DNA of 39,843 bases from NCBI GenBank assembly GCA_016928525.1, contig JAFGKO010000066.1:1-39843 (forward strand), in the 5' to 3' direction. Made by a program: the position numbers and the translations under genes. The number at the start of each line of letters is the position of its first letter. Positions within the stretch are counted from its first letter, which is position 1. The notes beneath the pieces are model-generated. The model did no database searches and was not told the origin of the DNA. It worked only from the letters and a program-made list of their open reading frames with translations. This DNA comes from Anaerolineales bacterium. Lineage in GTDB: Bacteria; Chloroflexota; Anaerolineae; Anaerolineales; Villigracilaceae. Of this stretch, positions 8,111 to 18,854 are shown one piece after another.

Positions 8111-8695
8111 CTAAGTTTGGATATCGCCGTTGAACTTGTTCATCGCCGGATTCAAACCCTCGAGCACAAACGTCATAACAGCATCAGCAGCGCGATCAAG
8201 GATTTCGGAAAGCATCGTCATGTCGGCCTTTGGAAAGTCTTGCAGCACATAGGCAGCCGGATCCATGCGTCCAGGCGGCCTATCAATGCCTATACGCAGA
8301 CGAGGGAAATCCTTGCTTCCCAGACGTTCTATCGTAGAGGCAACGCCCTTTTGCCCGCCCGGCCCGCCCCCGGGTCGAATACGAATGGTGCCAAATGGCA
8401 GGTCGAGGTCATCGTGTGCGACGATCATGTTTTCAAGGGGTATCTTATAGAAGCGAGCCAGTCCCTGTATGGACTGGCCCGACAGGTTCATATAGGTCTG
8501 TGGTTTGGCAAGGATAAGCTTTTTGCCCTCGTAGTTTAAGGATGCTACCAACGCTTTGGCTTGTAAGCGACTCATGCGTGCGTTGAAACGGACCGTCAGC
8601 CGATCCACCAGCATGAAGCCGACGTTGTGGCGATTGTCTTTGTATTCGCGGCCAGGGTTTCCAAGCCCAACGATGAGAAAAGTGTTTTCAGTCAT
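8111..8695 (-). CDS. pth: Peptidyl-tRNA hydrolase
   Basis: Pth cleaves peptidyl-tRNA released from stalled ribosomes and recycles the tRNA. The 194-residue protein starts MTENTFLIVGLGNPGREY. It contains the conserved NRHNVGF segment with the catalytic His (about residue 23), the MNLSGQS motif (about 67-73) that binds the tRNA end, and AHDDLDLPFG with the key Asp (about 93-102). GGGPGGQKGVASTIE follows (about 108-122). The length is normal. The gene starts 13 bp after the end of the upstream exported-protein gene and ends 29 bp before mfd, so the three are probably one transcript. Confidence 0.96.
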   Translation of the reverse strand: MTENTFLIVGLGNPGREYKDNRHNVGFMLVDRLTVRFNARMSRLQAKALVASLNYEGKKLILAKPQTYMNLSGQSIQGLARFYKIPLENMIVAHDDLDLPFGTIRIRPGGGPGGQKGVASTIERLGSKDFPRLRIGIDRPPGRMDPAAYVLQDFPKADMTMLSEILDRAADAVMTFVLEGLNPAMNKFNGDIQT

Positions 8696-8708
8696 AGGAT
8701 TTCAAGAC

Positions 8709-9329
8709 CTATTCGCGGCGCAGTCGCAGGATGAAACCAACACCCAGGATCAACAACAAGGCCAGGATGGCTCCCCTTCCCAACGCCAAGGAAATGGAAG
8801 GTATCGCCAGCCCGGCAGGATTGGGGGGGAAAGGCGTGGGAGCAGGATGGACAGAAGTCGCGGTAGCAATTTCGGGCGCAAGCAATTGCGCAGTGGGCGG
8901 TACGATTTGCGCGAAAGCCGTTGCCGTGACTGTCGCTGTGGGCGTGGGGACAGCCGTATAATTCCGTACGCGTAGATCGGTCACAGTCGTTTCCTGCACC
9001 GACCCATCCAACAAGAAGGCACGCAGGCGCAGGCTGTAGTCACCGTCTGTTAGCGTGGTAGTATCCCAGGCGCCCAATTCGCCCTCGAACACGGGCAGTG
9101 AGCTGCTTTGGAGCGTGAACCAGGTCCCAGTTGGGTCGTCCAGGTAAGCAAAGGATAGCTCGTAGGATGAAAAGCCCAGCACCGTGACTGTGCCGGTGAC
9201 AATTGCCAGTCCCTGCACGATTTGCCCGGCTTCCGGGGCGGTAATTGCCAAATCAACCCGCTCCTGCGCCAAAACAGGTTGGGGAAGCAGTACCAAGACC
9301 AGGGCAAATGCAAGCAGAATGGATTTCAT
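8709..9329 (-). CDS. Exported protein with signal peptide, Ig-like domain, Thr/Pro stalk and C-terminal membrane anchor
   Basis: From the ATG at 9329 the product has 206 residues. It begins with a classic signal peptide (MKSILLAFALVLVLLPQPVLA, cleaved before QERVDL). A beta-rich domain of about 90 residues follows (AGQIVQGLAIVTGTV ... YELSFAYLDDPTGTWFTL), resembling Ig/PKD-like surface modules. Then come a Thr/Ala/Pro-rich stalk and a C-terminal hydrophobic helix (about 182-202) ending RLRRE. This gives a cell-surface protein held by a C-terminal helix with a basic stop-transfer tail. An upstream in-frame ATG at 9395 exists but would bury the signal peptide behind 22 extra residues. No enzymatic motif is visible. 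It is the first gene of the pth-mfd unit. Confidence 0.7.
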   Translation of the reverse strand: MKSILLAFALVLVLLPQPVLAQERVDLAITAPEAGQIVQGLAIVTGTVTVLGFSSYELSFAYLDDPTGTWFTLQSSSLPVFEGELGAWDTTTLTDGDYSLRLRAFLLDGSVQETTVTDLRVRNYTAVPTPTATVTATAFAQIVPPTAQLLAPEIATATSVHPAPTPFPPNPAGLAIPSISLALGRGAILALLLILGVGFILRLRRE

Positions 9330-9336
9330 GACAACC

Positions 9337-9349
9337 GTTAAGTTTAACA
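9337..9349 (-). promoter_or_regulatory. Extended -10 candidate overlapping a 12-bp palindrome
   Basis: On the minus strand 9349-9341 reads TGTTAAACT, an extended -10-like element, only 11 bases from the ATG at 9329. The palindrome GTTAAGTTTAAC (9337-9348, arms GTTAA/TTAAC) overlaps it. No Shine-Dalgarno sequence is visible, so the mRNA leader may be very short. Confidence 0.35.
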
Positions 9350-9504
9350 CGATTGGGAAGTAAAATCCATTTTCTTTTCCGAAAAAGATTACCAAAAAAT
9401 CCTCTCAGAGTGTTCCTGCTGCTAGAAAAGTGATGCAACAAATATTGCTAGTCCCCCACCTATTGAAAATGAAAGCCTTCACAATATTGCGAATTTCGAT
9501 TTTA

Positions 9505-9513
9505 TGGTAAACT
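9505..9513 (+). promoter_or_regulatory. Promoter candidate for the Roadblock gene
   Basis: TGGTAAACT is an extended -10-type element with a TTGCGA -35-like hexamer at 9487-9492 (spacer 15). A short inverted repeat, CTCAA (9512-9516) and TTGAG (9523-9527), lies at the expected transcript start. Confidence 0.4.
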
Positions 9514-9550
9514 CAAGCAGATTTGAGCAAATTCAAGGAGAGGCCTTGCT

Positions 9551-9925
9551 ATGACGAAGTCCCGCGCTGATCAAATGGTAGAACGCTTGCGATCTATGCA
9601 AGCCGCTGCCCCTGACATTGAAGCTTCTGCCATCGTTTCGGTGGACGGGTTGATCATGGCCTCGGCCCTGCAACAGGGCGTGGAGGAAGACCGTGTTTCC
9701 GCCATGTCGGCTGCCATGCTCAGCCTGGGCGAGCGCATTTCCAGCGAACTGGGACGTGGCGGATTGGAGCAGGTTTACATCAAAGGCGACGCGGGCTCGA
9801 TCGTGCTGACTTCCGTTGGCGAAGAAGCTGTGTTGACAGCTTTGGCGCGCCATGATGCCAAATTGGGTCTGATCTTCCTGGAGATGCGCCGGGCTGCAGA
9901 AGACTTGACGAAACTGGTAGGATGA
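9551..9925 (+). CDS. Roadblock/LC7-domain protein
   Basis: A 124-residue single-domain protein with the Roadblock/LC7 pattern. It has a leading helix (SRADQMVERLRSMQ), the strand ASAIVSVDGLIMASAL at about 25-40, the VSAMSAAMLSLGERISSEL helix at about 48-66, and the closing strands VYIKGDAGSIVLTSV and AVLTALARHDAKLGLIFLEM. Family members (MglB, RarB/C-type) dimerise and act as GAPs or scaffolds for small Ras-like GTPases. No small GTPase gene lies beside it here. A good AAGGAGAGG Shine-Dalgarno at 9534-9542 supports the start, and a hairpin follows the stop. Partner and pathway are unknown. Confidence 0.85.
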   Translation: MTKSRADQMVERLRSMQAAAPDIEASAIVSVDGLIMASALQQGVEEDRVSAMSAAMLSLGERISSELGRGGLEQVYIKGDAGSIVLTSVGEEAVLTALARHDAKLGLIFLEMRRAAEDLTKLVG

Positions 9926-9966
9926 ACCAGCGAAAAATTCTCCACACCCAACAAATCACAATCCCC

Positions 9967-9997
9967 AACGGGGAGGGCTCAACCGCCCTCCCCGTTT
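9967..9997 (+). terminator. Hairpin terminator after the Roadblock gene
   Basis: AACGGGGAGGGC (9967-9978) pairs perfectly with GCCCTCCCCGTT (9985-9996) around a six-base loop. The following T-tract is weak (TCCCTT), so efficiency is uncertain. Confidence 0.6.
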
Positions 9998-10085
9998 CCC
10001 TTAATCTATATGACTTGATTACATCACATTCGGCCTCTATTTGAAAAATAGACCCATAATAGATTCTGGTACTACGAGGTGTCAT

Positions 10086-11694
<1,609 letters not shown>

Positions 11695-11696
<2 letters not shown>

Positions 11697-11733
11697 AACC
11701 CTTGCAAAGGTTATTAACCTTTGCAAGGGTTTT
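11695..11733. terminator. Bidirectional terminator between pyrG and the ATPase operon
   Basis: The arms at 11695-11712 and 11716-11733 are exact inverted complements: 18 bp with a 3-base loop, starting AAAACCC and ending GGGTTTT. The hairpin overlaps the pyrG stop codon and ends 4 bp before the stop of the convergent ATPase gene. The A-run and T-run at its two ends let it work in both directions. Confidence 0.85.
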
Positions 11734-11737
11734 ACAA

Positions 11738-13036
11738 TCAAACGCCCGTCATCCCTTTTGCAAACCCTTCCGCTGCTGCGCGGATGAGAAATTCTACTCC
11801 GCCTTTCAACAAACCACCAACTTTCCGGCTGGCTTTGACCAGCGCTTCTTTCTCGCCGTGCTTGAGCACGCCATCCCAGCCTTCTGCTTGCAACCAGGAA
11901 CCCAACTCATCCCCTTTGCGCAAGGCCTGGATCAATTCCTCTGCCAACCACCATAGCATCACCTCGGCCTGGATGCCCCAACCGCCAAGCAATTGTGCAT
12001 CGGGAAGCATATACCCGCGCGCTTCCAAAATACGCAATTCCGGGGTGTAATTCGGCAGATTTTTGAGCAGTGCATTCAAGTCATATTCCCGCTCTCGACC
12101 CAGTAACAATGGCATATTATCCAGCGCTACGATGGTGAAAACCTTTTTCATCTCGGGTGCCCAAAGACGCCAGGAGTCTTTCAAGACCGGCTTCGCCTGG
12201 TGATACAGGAATTCGCCTGTTTCTTCATAACGGAGTTTGGCGTCCGATTCCTCATCCTCATAAACATCCCACAAACCCAAAGCGGCTGCCTGGAGCAGGA
12301 AGGGATGCCCCCCCGCAACCCGTCGCAGGTACTTAATATCCTGCTTGGTAAAGTATTCCTCCCCCTGCGCCAGCAAGGCCAAGGCATCTTTTTCCTTAAA
12401 GGCGCCTAGGTTGATCTCCTGCAAGAAATTGAAATAGGGCGACCCCATGCGGCTGAATTCCTGCGTGGCATGGTTGAGCTCAGATAGCGATTGGCGGCTA
12501 GCAATGACTAGCGCCAACGACTCATAGCGCGAGGCTAGGGAACGTAGCCCGCCATAGAACTCGGACTGGTTGAGCACCGGATGCTGCAACACCATATCGA
12601 ACTCATCCAACAGCAAGACCAGGCGCCAGCCAGCCGCCTGCAATTGCGTGAACAGGCGCTCCAGCACAAAATTGCCGAATTTCTCCAGGCGACTGGTACG
12701 GTAAGCTGCCTGTAAGTCGCTTACCTGTTGCGCCAACTCTGCAATGGGGATCAACGCAAGTTCCCAGAATTTGGGCGCATCGAACTGCCCCCCGACCGTT
12801 TGCGCATCCATGAATTGGAAACGCAATTTCCCCGCGCTCTCGCCATACAGAGCCTTTTGCGTTTCTTTCGACATGATGTAGCGTAAGAGGGAAGTTTTAC
12901 CTATCCGCGGTTCACCGACCAACGCGGCGGACTGACCGCAATTTGTGATGCCACTCACCAGTTGCCGGATTTCGCGGGAACGATCGACCAGCGCTCCAAC
13001 TGACACTGTGCTGCCCAATTGAAATGGATTTAACAT
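11738..13036 (-). CDS. AAA-type ATPase of the ORC/STAND-like group
   Basis: The 432-residue protein has VDRSREIRQLVSG (about 17-29), then Walker A GEPRIGKTS (41-49), Walker B LVLLLDEFDMV (139-149), a sensor-type strand (LALVIASRQSLSEL) and a GGHPFLLQAAALGLW segment typical of the lid/winged-helix part of Orc1/Cdc6-like and STAND ATPases. The last 130 residues are probably helical and carry no motif I can name. Related proteins are signalling switches or chaperone-like ATPases; no target is known. The same N-terminal architecture occurs in the upstream gene at 13121-15793. The two genes lie 84 bp apart on the same strand, suggesting a common transcript and shared ancestry of their ATPase modules. 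Confidence 0.75.
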   Translation of the reverse strand: MLNPFQLGSTVSVGALVDRSREIRQLVSGITNCGQSAALVGEPRIGKTSLLRYIMSKETQKALYGESAGKLRFQFMDAQTVGGQFDAPKFWELALIPIAELAQQVSDLQAAYRTSRLEKFGNFVLERLFTQLQAAGWRLVLLLDEFDMVLQHPVLNQSEFYGGLRSLASRYESLALVIASRQSLSELNHATQEFSRMGSPYFNFLQEINLGAFKEKDALALLAQGEEYFTKQDIKYLRRVAGGHPFLLQAAALGLWDVYEDEESDAKLRYEETGEFLYHQAKPVLKDSWRLWAPEMKKVFTIVALDNMPLLLGREREYDLNALLKNLPNYTPELRILEARGYMLPDAQLLGGWGIQAEVMLWWLAEELIQALRKGDELGSWLQAEGWDGVLKHGEKEALVKASRKVGGLLKGGVEFLIRAAAEGFAKGMTGV

Positions 13037-13057
13037 TACTATCTCCCAAGATTAACT

Positions 13058-13073
13058 GCGATTTCACAATCGC
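13058..13073 (-). repeat. Small hairpin ahead of the downstream ATPase gene
   Basis: GCGATT (13058-13063) and AATCGC (13068-13073) form a 6-bp stem with a 4-base loop between the two ATPase genes. It could be a processing or regulatory hairpin in the intercistronic RNA. There is no T-tract. Confidence 0.3.
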
Positions 13074-13120
13074 CTGCATGATAATTTTTCCCAGCAGATA
13101 TTCAGAGCCATAGCAAGCAC

Positions 13121-15793
13121 CTACGGGGATGTCTCACGGGCACAACGAAACCCAATGAGGTTGTAGGAATTGGAAGGTCCGACCCCGTACCGTGCGGCAA
13201 CACGCAGGTAGTACCCACTAACGAGCCACGAGCCGCCGCGCAGCACGCGGGCTTGTCCCGAATCCGGCCCAGCAGGGTTCCGGACGCCATCAGTCAAGGT
13301 TCCGTAATAACTACTATCGTACCAATCCGCCACCCATTCCCAGACGTTTCCGGCCATGTCGTACAGGCCATAGCCATTTGACGCAAAGCTTTTGGCCTGG
13401 ATCATATCGAGGTCACACGCGCTAGATTGAGATCCATTCTCTGCACCCAATGTACAAACATGTGGTTCATTACCCCAGGGATAGGTTGCCCCCTCCAACC
13501 CGCCGCGGGCTGCCTTTTCCCACTCAGCCTCCGTCGGCAGGCGCGCGCCAGCCCATTTGCAATAGGTAACCGCATCATCCCAGGAAACATTCACCACCGG
13601 ATGATCTGCATACTGCGCATTGCCATAGAAATTCCCGCCCGGCTGCTGGCAGTCGCCTTCTTCCACGCACAGGGTATACATGGCATTGGTCACTTCACTC
13701 TGGTCCATCCAGAAGGCATCTGTGTACACGGTATGAACCGGCTTCTCATCACTACTTCCAGCTTCACTTCCCATCTGGAATTCCCCGGCAGGAATATAAG
13801 CCATGACCATGCTATCTTTTGAGCGCGTCCAAGGATCACCCGGGTTGGGAGGAGGCGTATGGGTAGATGTTGGAAGCAGTGGCGTGTTGGTAGGCATAGC
13901 TGTCATTGTGGGCGTAGGTGTGCTGGTCGAGGTGGGCGTAATAGTCGGGGTCAAAGAAGCGGTCGCAGTTGCCAAAAATCCAAAGGGGCCTTGGCCGGTA
14001 TTCATGCCGTAGGTCGCAATTTTCCCACCAGCGCCAAACACCATACTCAGCAGTACCAAGAAAGCACCACCCAGGATGAAGGCAATTACTTGCGGTTGGC
14101 GCAATACAACTTTCCAGCGTGGCGGGTGGGCTTTGTTCTCCCGCACCGCGTCAGCCAGCAGGTCGGCAGCGGAAATTTTATCGTATGCATAATCAGGCCG
14201 GGTAGCCACCACCCAGCGGAAGTGGTCTAGCGCCCGCGCCCAGTTTCCTCTCTGCAAAGCCTGGCGCCCTTCCACGAAGCGAAAGGCCAGTTCCTTCTCT
14301 TCCTGTTCAAATTTCTTGATGGCTTCCAACCCGGCGCGCGCTTCGGGCTGCTGCGAGTCAATCCCCAGGATTTTTTCGAACAGTTCCTGGCGAGCCTGGT
14401 CGTCGCCCACCCCTTCGGCTAGCAACAAATACACCTGCACCAAACGCGGGCGGGCTACCTGAGGGGCAAACTCATACAATTTTTCCAGCAGTTCACGCGC
14501 TTCCAGCAAAGCGCCGCGCGCGATCAACACTTCCGCCAGTAAGTCGTTGGCACGCACGTGGTTGGGATTTACATTCGTGGCTTGCATCAGCAAAGCCTCA
14601 GTCTGTTGGATATCTTTTGCGCGGTAAAAGCCTTCTGCTGACTGATATAAACTTTCTGCCAGGGGCTGGATGCGATCCAGGTCTTCCTGTACGCGGCTGA
14701 GCGGGCGGTATTCGGCAATCCACTGCCGCAGCAACTCCACCCGGAAGCAGTAGCCACCATCCGCGGGTTCGATCAAATCCCAGTCCTGCAAAATCTGCGG
14801 CGCATTCTGTAATTCACGGATCAAGATACGCACCCCGCTCTCACGCAGGATACGCTCCAGTTCGATTTCATCCACAGGCCTAGCGCCCGCCTGCGCCAGC
14901 GCCGAAACCACCACGCGCTCCGCCGGGCCAAGGCCATCCCACAGCCATTCCAAGGTGTTGCGACTAGCTTTGATGGCAGCCGGGATGCTGGCCCGCACAT
15001 CCTCCGGCGTAACGGCTGGTGGCTCGTCGTGGTTTTCAAACGCCTGTTCCCAAACCTGCGTACACAGCGCTTGGATCAGGTAAGGATGGCCGTGCGTCAA
15101 ACCCCAGACGGCTTCGACAGCCGCCTCACTCCATGCCAGGCTATTATTTTCTTCCGAGAGCCGGACCAGTTTATTAGTATCTTTCTGGTTCAGCAGAGAA
15201 ACACGTTTGCTGGGTGTGCCTTTGAATACCGAAAGGGCAATGCTGCTCAAATCAGTGACATTACGCCCCAATACAAATACAAATTGCAGTCGTGTTGGGT
15301 CCAGCGCCAAAAGGTCGCGCAAGTAAGGAAAGAAACTGCCCGCCGCCTGTTGAGCTTCTGGGTCGGCCAACACATCAAATTCATCGAACAGTAAGACCAG
15401 GCTGCTCTCTGCTGGTAGAGAGTCAAGGGCACGCAGCAGCCAAATCTGGCGAAAAGCCGATTCTGGCTGGTCGCCCAGGTCAGGCCGCTCCAGCCCCAGC
15501 CGTTCTGAGATCGTGCGCGCCAGGTCGGTCAGGACATGATCCAAAGGCAAGGCGGCCTTATCCATCAAATCGAAATAAACCGGCTGATAATTTCCCTCTC
15601 CCGGCAGACGAGCCTGCAAATATTGCAGCACCGAGGTTTTGCCAATCCGCCGCTGGCCGTAGAGCGTGATGGCATTCTGGTTGGGGCCGCGCAGGACACG
15701 CAAGACTTCACGTAGCACATCTTCACGACCTACGAAAGCCGGGCTATTTCCAACCGGATTTCCAGCGATGTAAGGATTAAGTGGAATTGGCAT
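13121..15793 (-). CDS. Transmembrane fusion: AAA-type ATPase, TPR, Thr/Pro stalk and FGE/SUMF1-fold domain
   Basis: The 890-residue chain has five parts. Part 1 is a STAND/ORC-like ATPase with Walker A GQRRIGKTS (46-54), Walker B LVLLFDEFDV (132-141) and THGHPYLIQAL (233-243). Part 2 is TPR-like helices, about 375-545. Part 3 is one transmembrane helix, about 568-588. Part 4 is a Thr/Pro-rich stalk, about 608-655. Part 5 is a formylglycine-generating-enzyme/SUMF1 fold, about 660-890, with IPAGEFQMGS, HPVVNVSWDDAVTYCKWAGARLPTEAEWE-type and VLRGGSW motifs. The expected topology puts the ATPase inside and the FGE-fold outside. The segment after RGGSW reads LVSGYYLRVAAR and lacks the cysteine pair used by copper-dependent FGEs. 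The domain is therefore more likely a binding module than a sulfatase-activating enzyme. Start chosen by the GGGAGG site just upstream. Confidence 0.8.
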   Translation of the reverse strand: MPIPLNPYIAGNPVGNSPAFVGREDVLREVLRVLRGPNQNAITLYGQRRIGKTSVLQYLQARLPGEGNYQPVYFDLMDKAALPLDHVLTDLARTISERLGLERPDLGDQPESAFRQIWLLRALDSLPAESSLVLLFDEFDVLADPEAQQAAGSFFPYLRDLLALDPTRLQFVFVLGRNVTDLSSIALSVFKGTPSKRVSLLNQKDTNKLVRLSEENNSLAWSEAAVEAVWGLTHGHPYLIQALCTQVWEQAFENHDEPPAVTPEDVRASIPAAIKASRNTLEWLWDGLGPAERVVVSALAQAGARPVDEIELERILRESGVRILIRELQNAPQILQDWDLIEPADGGYCFRVELLRQWIAEYRPLSRVQEDLDRIQPLAESLYQSAEGFYRAKDIQQTEALLMQATNVNPNHVRANDLLAEVLIARGALLEARELLEKLYEFAPQVARPRLVQVYLLLAEGVGDDQARQELFEKILGIDSQQPEARAGLEAIKKFEQEEKELAFRFVEGRQALQRGNWARALDHFRWVVATRPDYAYDKISAADLLADAVRENKAHPPRWKVVLRQPQVIAFILGGAFLVLLSMVFGAGGKIATYGMNTGQGPFGFLATATASLTPTITPTSTSTPTPTMTAMPTNTPLLPTSTHTPPPNPGDPWTRSKDSMVMAYIPAGEFQMGSEAGSSDEKPVHTVYTDAFWMDQSEVTNAMYTLCVEEGDCQQPGGNFYGNAQYADHPVVNVSWDDAVTYCKWAGARLPTEAEWEKAARGGLEGATYPWGNEPHVCTLGAENGSQSSACDLDMIQAKSFASNGYGLYDMAGNVWEWVADWYDSSYYGTLTDGVRNPAGPDSGQARVLRGGSWLVSGYYLRVAARYGVGPSNSYNLIGFRCARETSP

Positions 15794-15840
15794 ACACCTC
15801 CCCGAATTACGATAAAGATGAAAGCCGAATTCTTGAAACT

Positions 15841-15869
15841 ATTATACGGCAAAATCAGTCAAGAAACAA
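15841..15869 (-). promoter_or_regulatory. Sigma70-type promoter for the ATPase-FGE gene
   Basis: On the minus strand a TATAAT (15846-15841) is preceded by TTGTTT with a 17-base spacer. It lies about 48 bases upstream of the ATG at 15793, and the gene has a GGGGAGG ribosome-binding site. Confidence 0.55.
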
Positions 15870-15971
15870 AAATGGCGTTTTTAATCCCCAAATCTTTCGG
15901 GATTTCAGCATACATACCACGCATTCCATCCCGTAAGCTAACGATCCGCTGGACATCAGCCGGTCGGGTAG

Positions 15972-17363
<1,392 letters not shown>

Positions 17364-17373
17364 TCGGTCTGTT

Positions 17374-17408
17374 TGCCTGGGTGGATAAAACCCCATCCAG
17401 GCATTTTT
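17374..17408 (+). terminator. Rho-independent terminator of eno
   Basis: TGCCTGGGTGG (17374-17384) pairs with CCATCCAGGCA (17393-17403; one G-U pair) around an 8-base loop, followed directly by TTTTT. Confidence 0.85.
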
Positions 17409-17431
17409 GTATCCTTCTGTAGAGCCTCTCC

Positions 17432-18553
17432 ATGCGCACAAGAATTCAAGGTAAAAAACTCAGGAATTCGCTGGTTGTCCTGGCTCTCTCATCGTTGTTC
17501 TTGATAATCCTTTCAGCTTGTGGCGGCGCTGCCACAGAAGCGCCTCTCGCCCCGGCGGAACCCGCCGAACCTGCAGCCCCGAAGGAGCCGCCTGAACCAG
17601 TCGAGCCCAGTGATCAGTATCCGGTTACGTATGGTCAGGATTCGCGCATTGAAGTATTCCAACATACAGACACAAAATTGCAGGAAATGGCAGCCTCCGT
17701 AGCTATATTCGTGCACAAAGATCAAGTGAAAATCTCGAGAAATTCAGTTAAGCTGCAAGGATATACGCTCAACGAAATGAGCGAGATGGGGTGGCTTGTG
17801 AAAGGCGCAAATGCGCCCATGTGCCCAGGCGAATCATTTACTTCACAGACCGCTCCCGGCTTTTGTACCGGCTTCCTGGTAGAAGAAGACATCCTGGTAA
17901 CTGCAGGTCATTGCCTAGAAAAAACGGCCTGTTCCAATACAAGCATCGTATTTGGCTTCCGTATGGAATCCGATAACTCAATGGCAGCGCTGACCAGAGA
18001 TAACGTCTTCAAGTGCGCAGAAGTCATTGCGCAAGTGTCTCCCAACCAAGACAATCAATACCTGGATTACGCAATCATCAAACTGGATCGCCCCACTGGT
18101 CGGGCAGGTCTTGATTATGTAACAGACGACCATCTCAAGGCTCAAGATCTTGTTGCTGTTTTAGGATACCCATCTGGCCTGCCTATGAAGATTGCGTCTG
18201 ATGCCTTTGTTATAAGCAATAGAGCCAGCGATCCTTTCTTTGTCGCCAATCTCGATACTTTTGGGAGCAACTCGGGATCCCCTGTCATAAACACAGACAA
18301 CTACCAGGTCGAAGGCGTCCTGGTGCGTGGCATGACCGACTACGTTCTTTCTGATGACCAGTCCTGCATCCGAGTCAATCGTTGCCCGGAGAGCGGCGGC
18401 ACAAATTGCGCAGGAGAAAATGCCACCAAAATGGCGATGCTGGCAGAACAGATACCGACAAGTACGGCAGCAGCACCCAACAAACTTCCTTGTTTTCCAA
18501 CTTTTCTGTTTGTTTTCGCAGTCCTGGTTCTGATGCGACTAAAACCGAGATAA
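17432..18553 (+). CDS. Trypsin-fold serine protease lipoprotein
   Basis: The 373-residue precursor has a lipoprotein signal ending LSAC (Cys about residue 30), then an Ala/Pro/Glu-rich linker and a chymotrypsin-like domain. The catalytic triad is readable: His in LVTAGHC (about 157), Asp in YLDYAIIKLD (about 214) and Ser in GSNSGSPV (about 282). The extra Cys residues (GFCTG, AGHC, KTACSN) may form disulfides. The C-terminus is a hydrophobic helix ending MRLKPR, so the protein could have both a lipid anchor and a C-terminal helix. It probably acts outside the membrane; the substrate is unknown. There is no strong ribosome-binding site at the ATG. It stands between the eno terminator and the LacI control region. 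Confidence 0.82.
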   Translation: MRTRIQGKKLRNSLVVLALSSLFLIILSACGGAATEAPLAPAEPAEPAAPKEPPEPVEPSDQYPVTYGQDSRIEVFQHTDTKLQEMAASVAIFVHKDQVKISRNSVKLQGYTLNEMSEMGWLVKGANAPMCPGESFTSQTAPGFCTGFLVEEDILVTAGHCLEKTACSNTSIVFGFRMESDNSMAALTRDNVFKCAEVIAQVSPNQDNQYLDYAIIKLDRPTGRAGLDYVTDDHLKAQDLVAVLGYPSGLPMKIASDAFVISNRASDPFFVANLDTFGSNSGSPVINTDNYQVEGVLVRGMTDYVLSDDQSCIRVNRCPESGGTNCAGENATKMAMLAEQIPTSTAAAPNKLPCFPTFLFVFAVLVLMRLKPR

Positions 18554-18664
18554 CGGAAGCAACTCAACCAGCAGAGAGGGATGCGCCGAAACATCCTGAC
18601 TATATTGCCGGGGTACAGAACGGTGCAGCAACGTTGCTTCTTTATCCAAACTGTTTCCGAAAAC

Positions 18665-18676
18665 GTTATCGATAAC
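18665..18676. promoter_or_regulatory. Upstream LacI-type operator (perfect palindrome)
   Basis: GTTATCGATAAC is a perfect 12-bp palindrome with a central CG, as LacI-family operators usually have. It lies about 180 bases upstream of the lacI-type gene and matches two imperfect copies nearer the gene. Confidence 0.6.
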
Positions 18677-18779
18677 AAAAAATACCTGTGAGGGTGAATT
18701 CAGTCATAGATCGAATTAAACGCGTTTTGCCCTATTAAAGACGGGGGAAATTTGGAAGACATGACAAATGTCACTTGAA

Positions 18780-18806
18780 TCGACAGTGACAAAACGCTAC
18801 TATAAG
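18780..18806 (+). promoter_or_regulatory. Promoter candidate of the LacI-family gene
   Basis: TCGACA (18780-18785) and TATAAG (18801-18806) are separated by 15 bases. A start near 18813 would place the tandem operators at 18817-18840 immediately downstream, suiting autorepression. The short spacer makes this tentative. Confidence 0.4.
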
Positions 18807-18816
18807 ATCACAAAAT

Positions 18817-18840
18817 GTTACCGATAACGTGAACGATAAC
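18817..18840. promoter_or_regulatory. Two adjoining LacI-type operators
   Basis: GTTACCGATAAC (18817-18828) and GTGAACGATAAC (18829-18840) match the perfect upstream palindrome at 11 and 10 of 12 positions. They abut without spacer, 14 bases before the ATG of the LacI-type gene. The ATGTTACCGATAAC wording also resembles E. coli GntR operators, whose regulator belongs to the same family. Confidence 0.6.
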
Positions 18841-18854
18841 TCCTTCAAAACTCC

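Larger units (their letters stand above)
18554..18854. other. Intergenic control region before the LacI gene
   Basis: This 301-base stretch holds no convincing gene. It contains one perfect operator-like palindrome near its left part (18665-18676), a -10-like TATAAG at 18801-18806, and two adjoining operator-like sites at 18817-18840. No terminator was recognised after the protease gene. Confidence 0.6.

Noticed and set aside
13121..13800. Assignment of the FGE-fold part as a functional sulfatase-activating enzyme.
   Set aside because: The Cys pair expected after RGGSW is absent and no sulfatase gene lies nearby.
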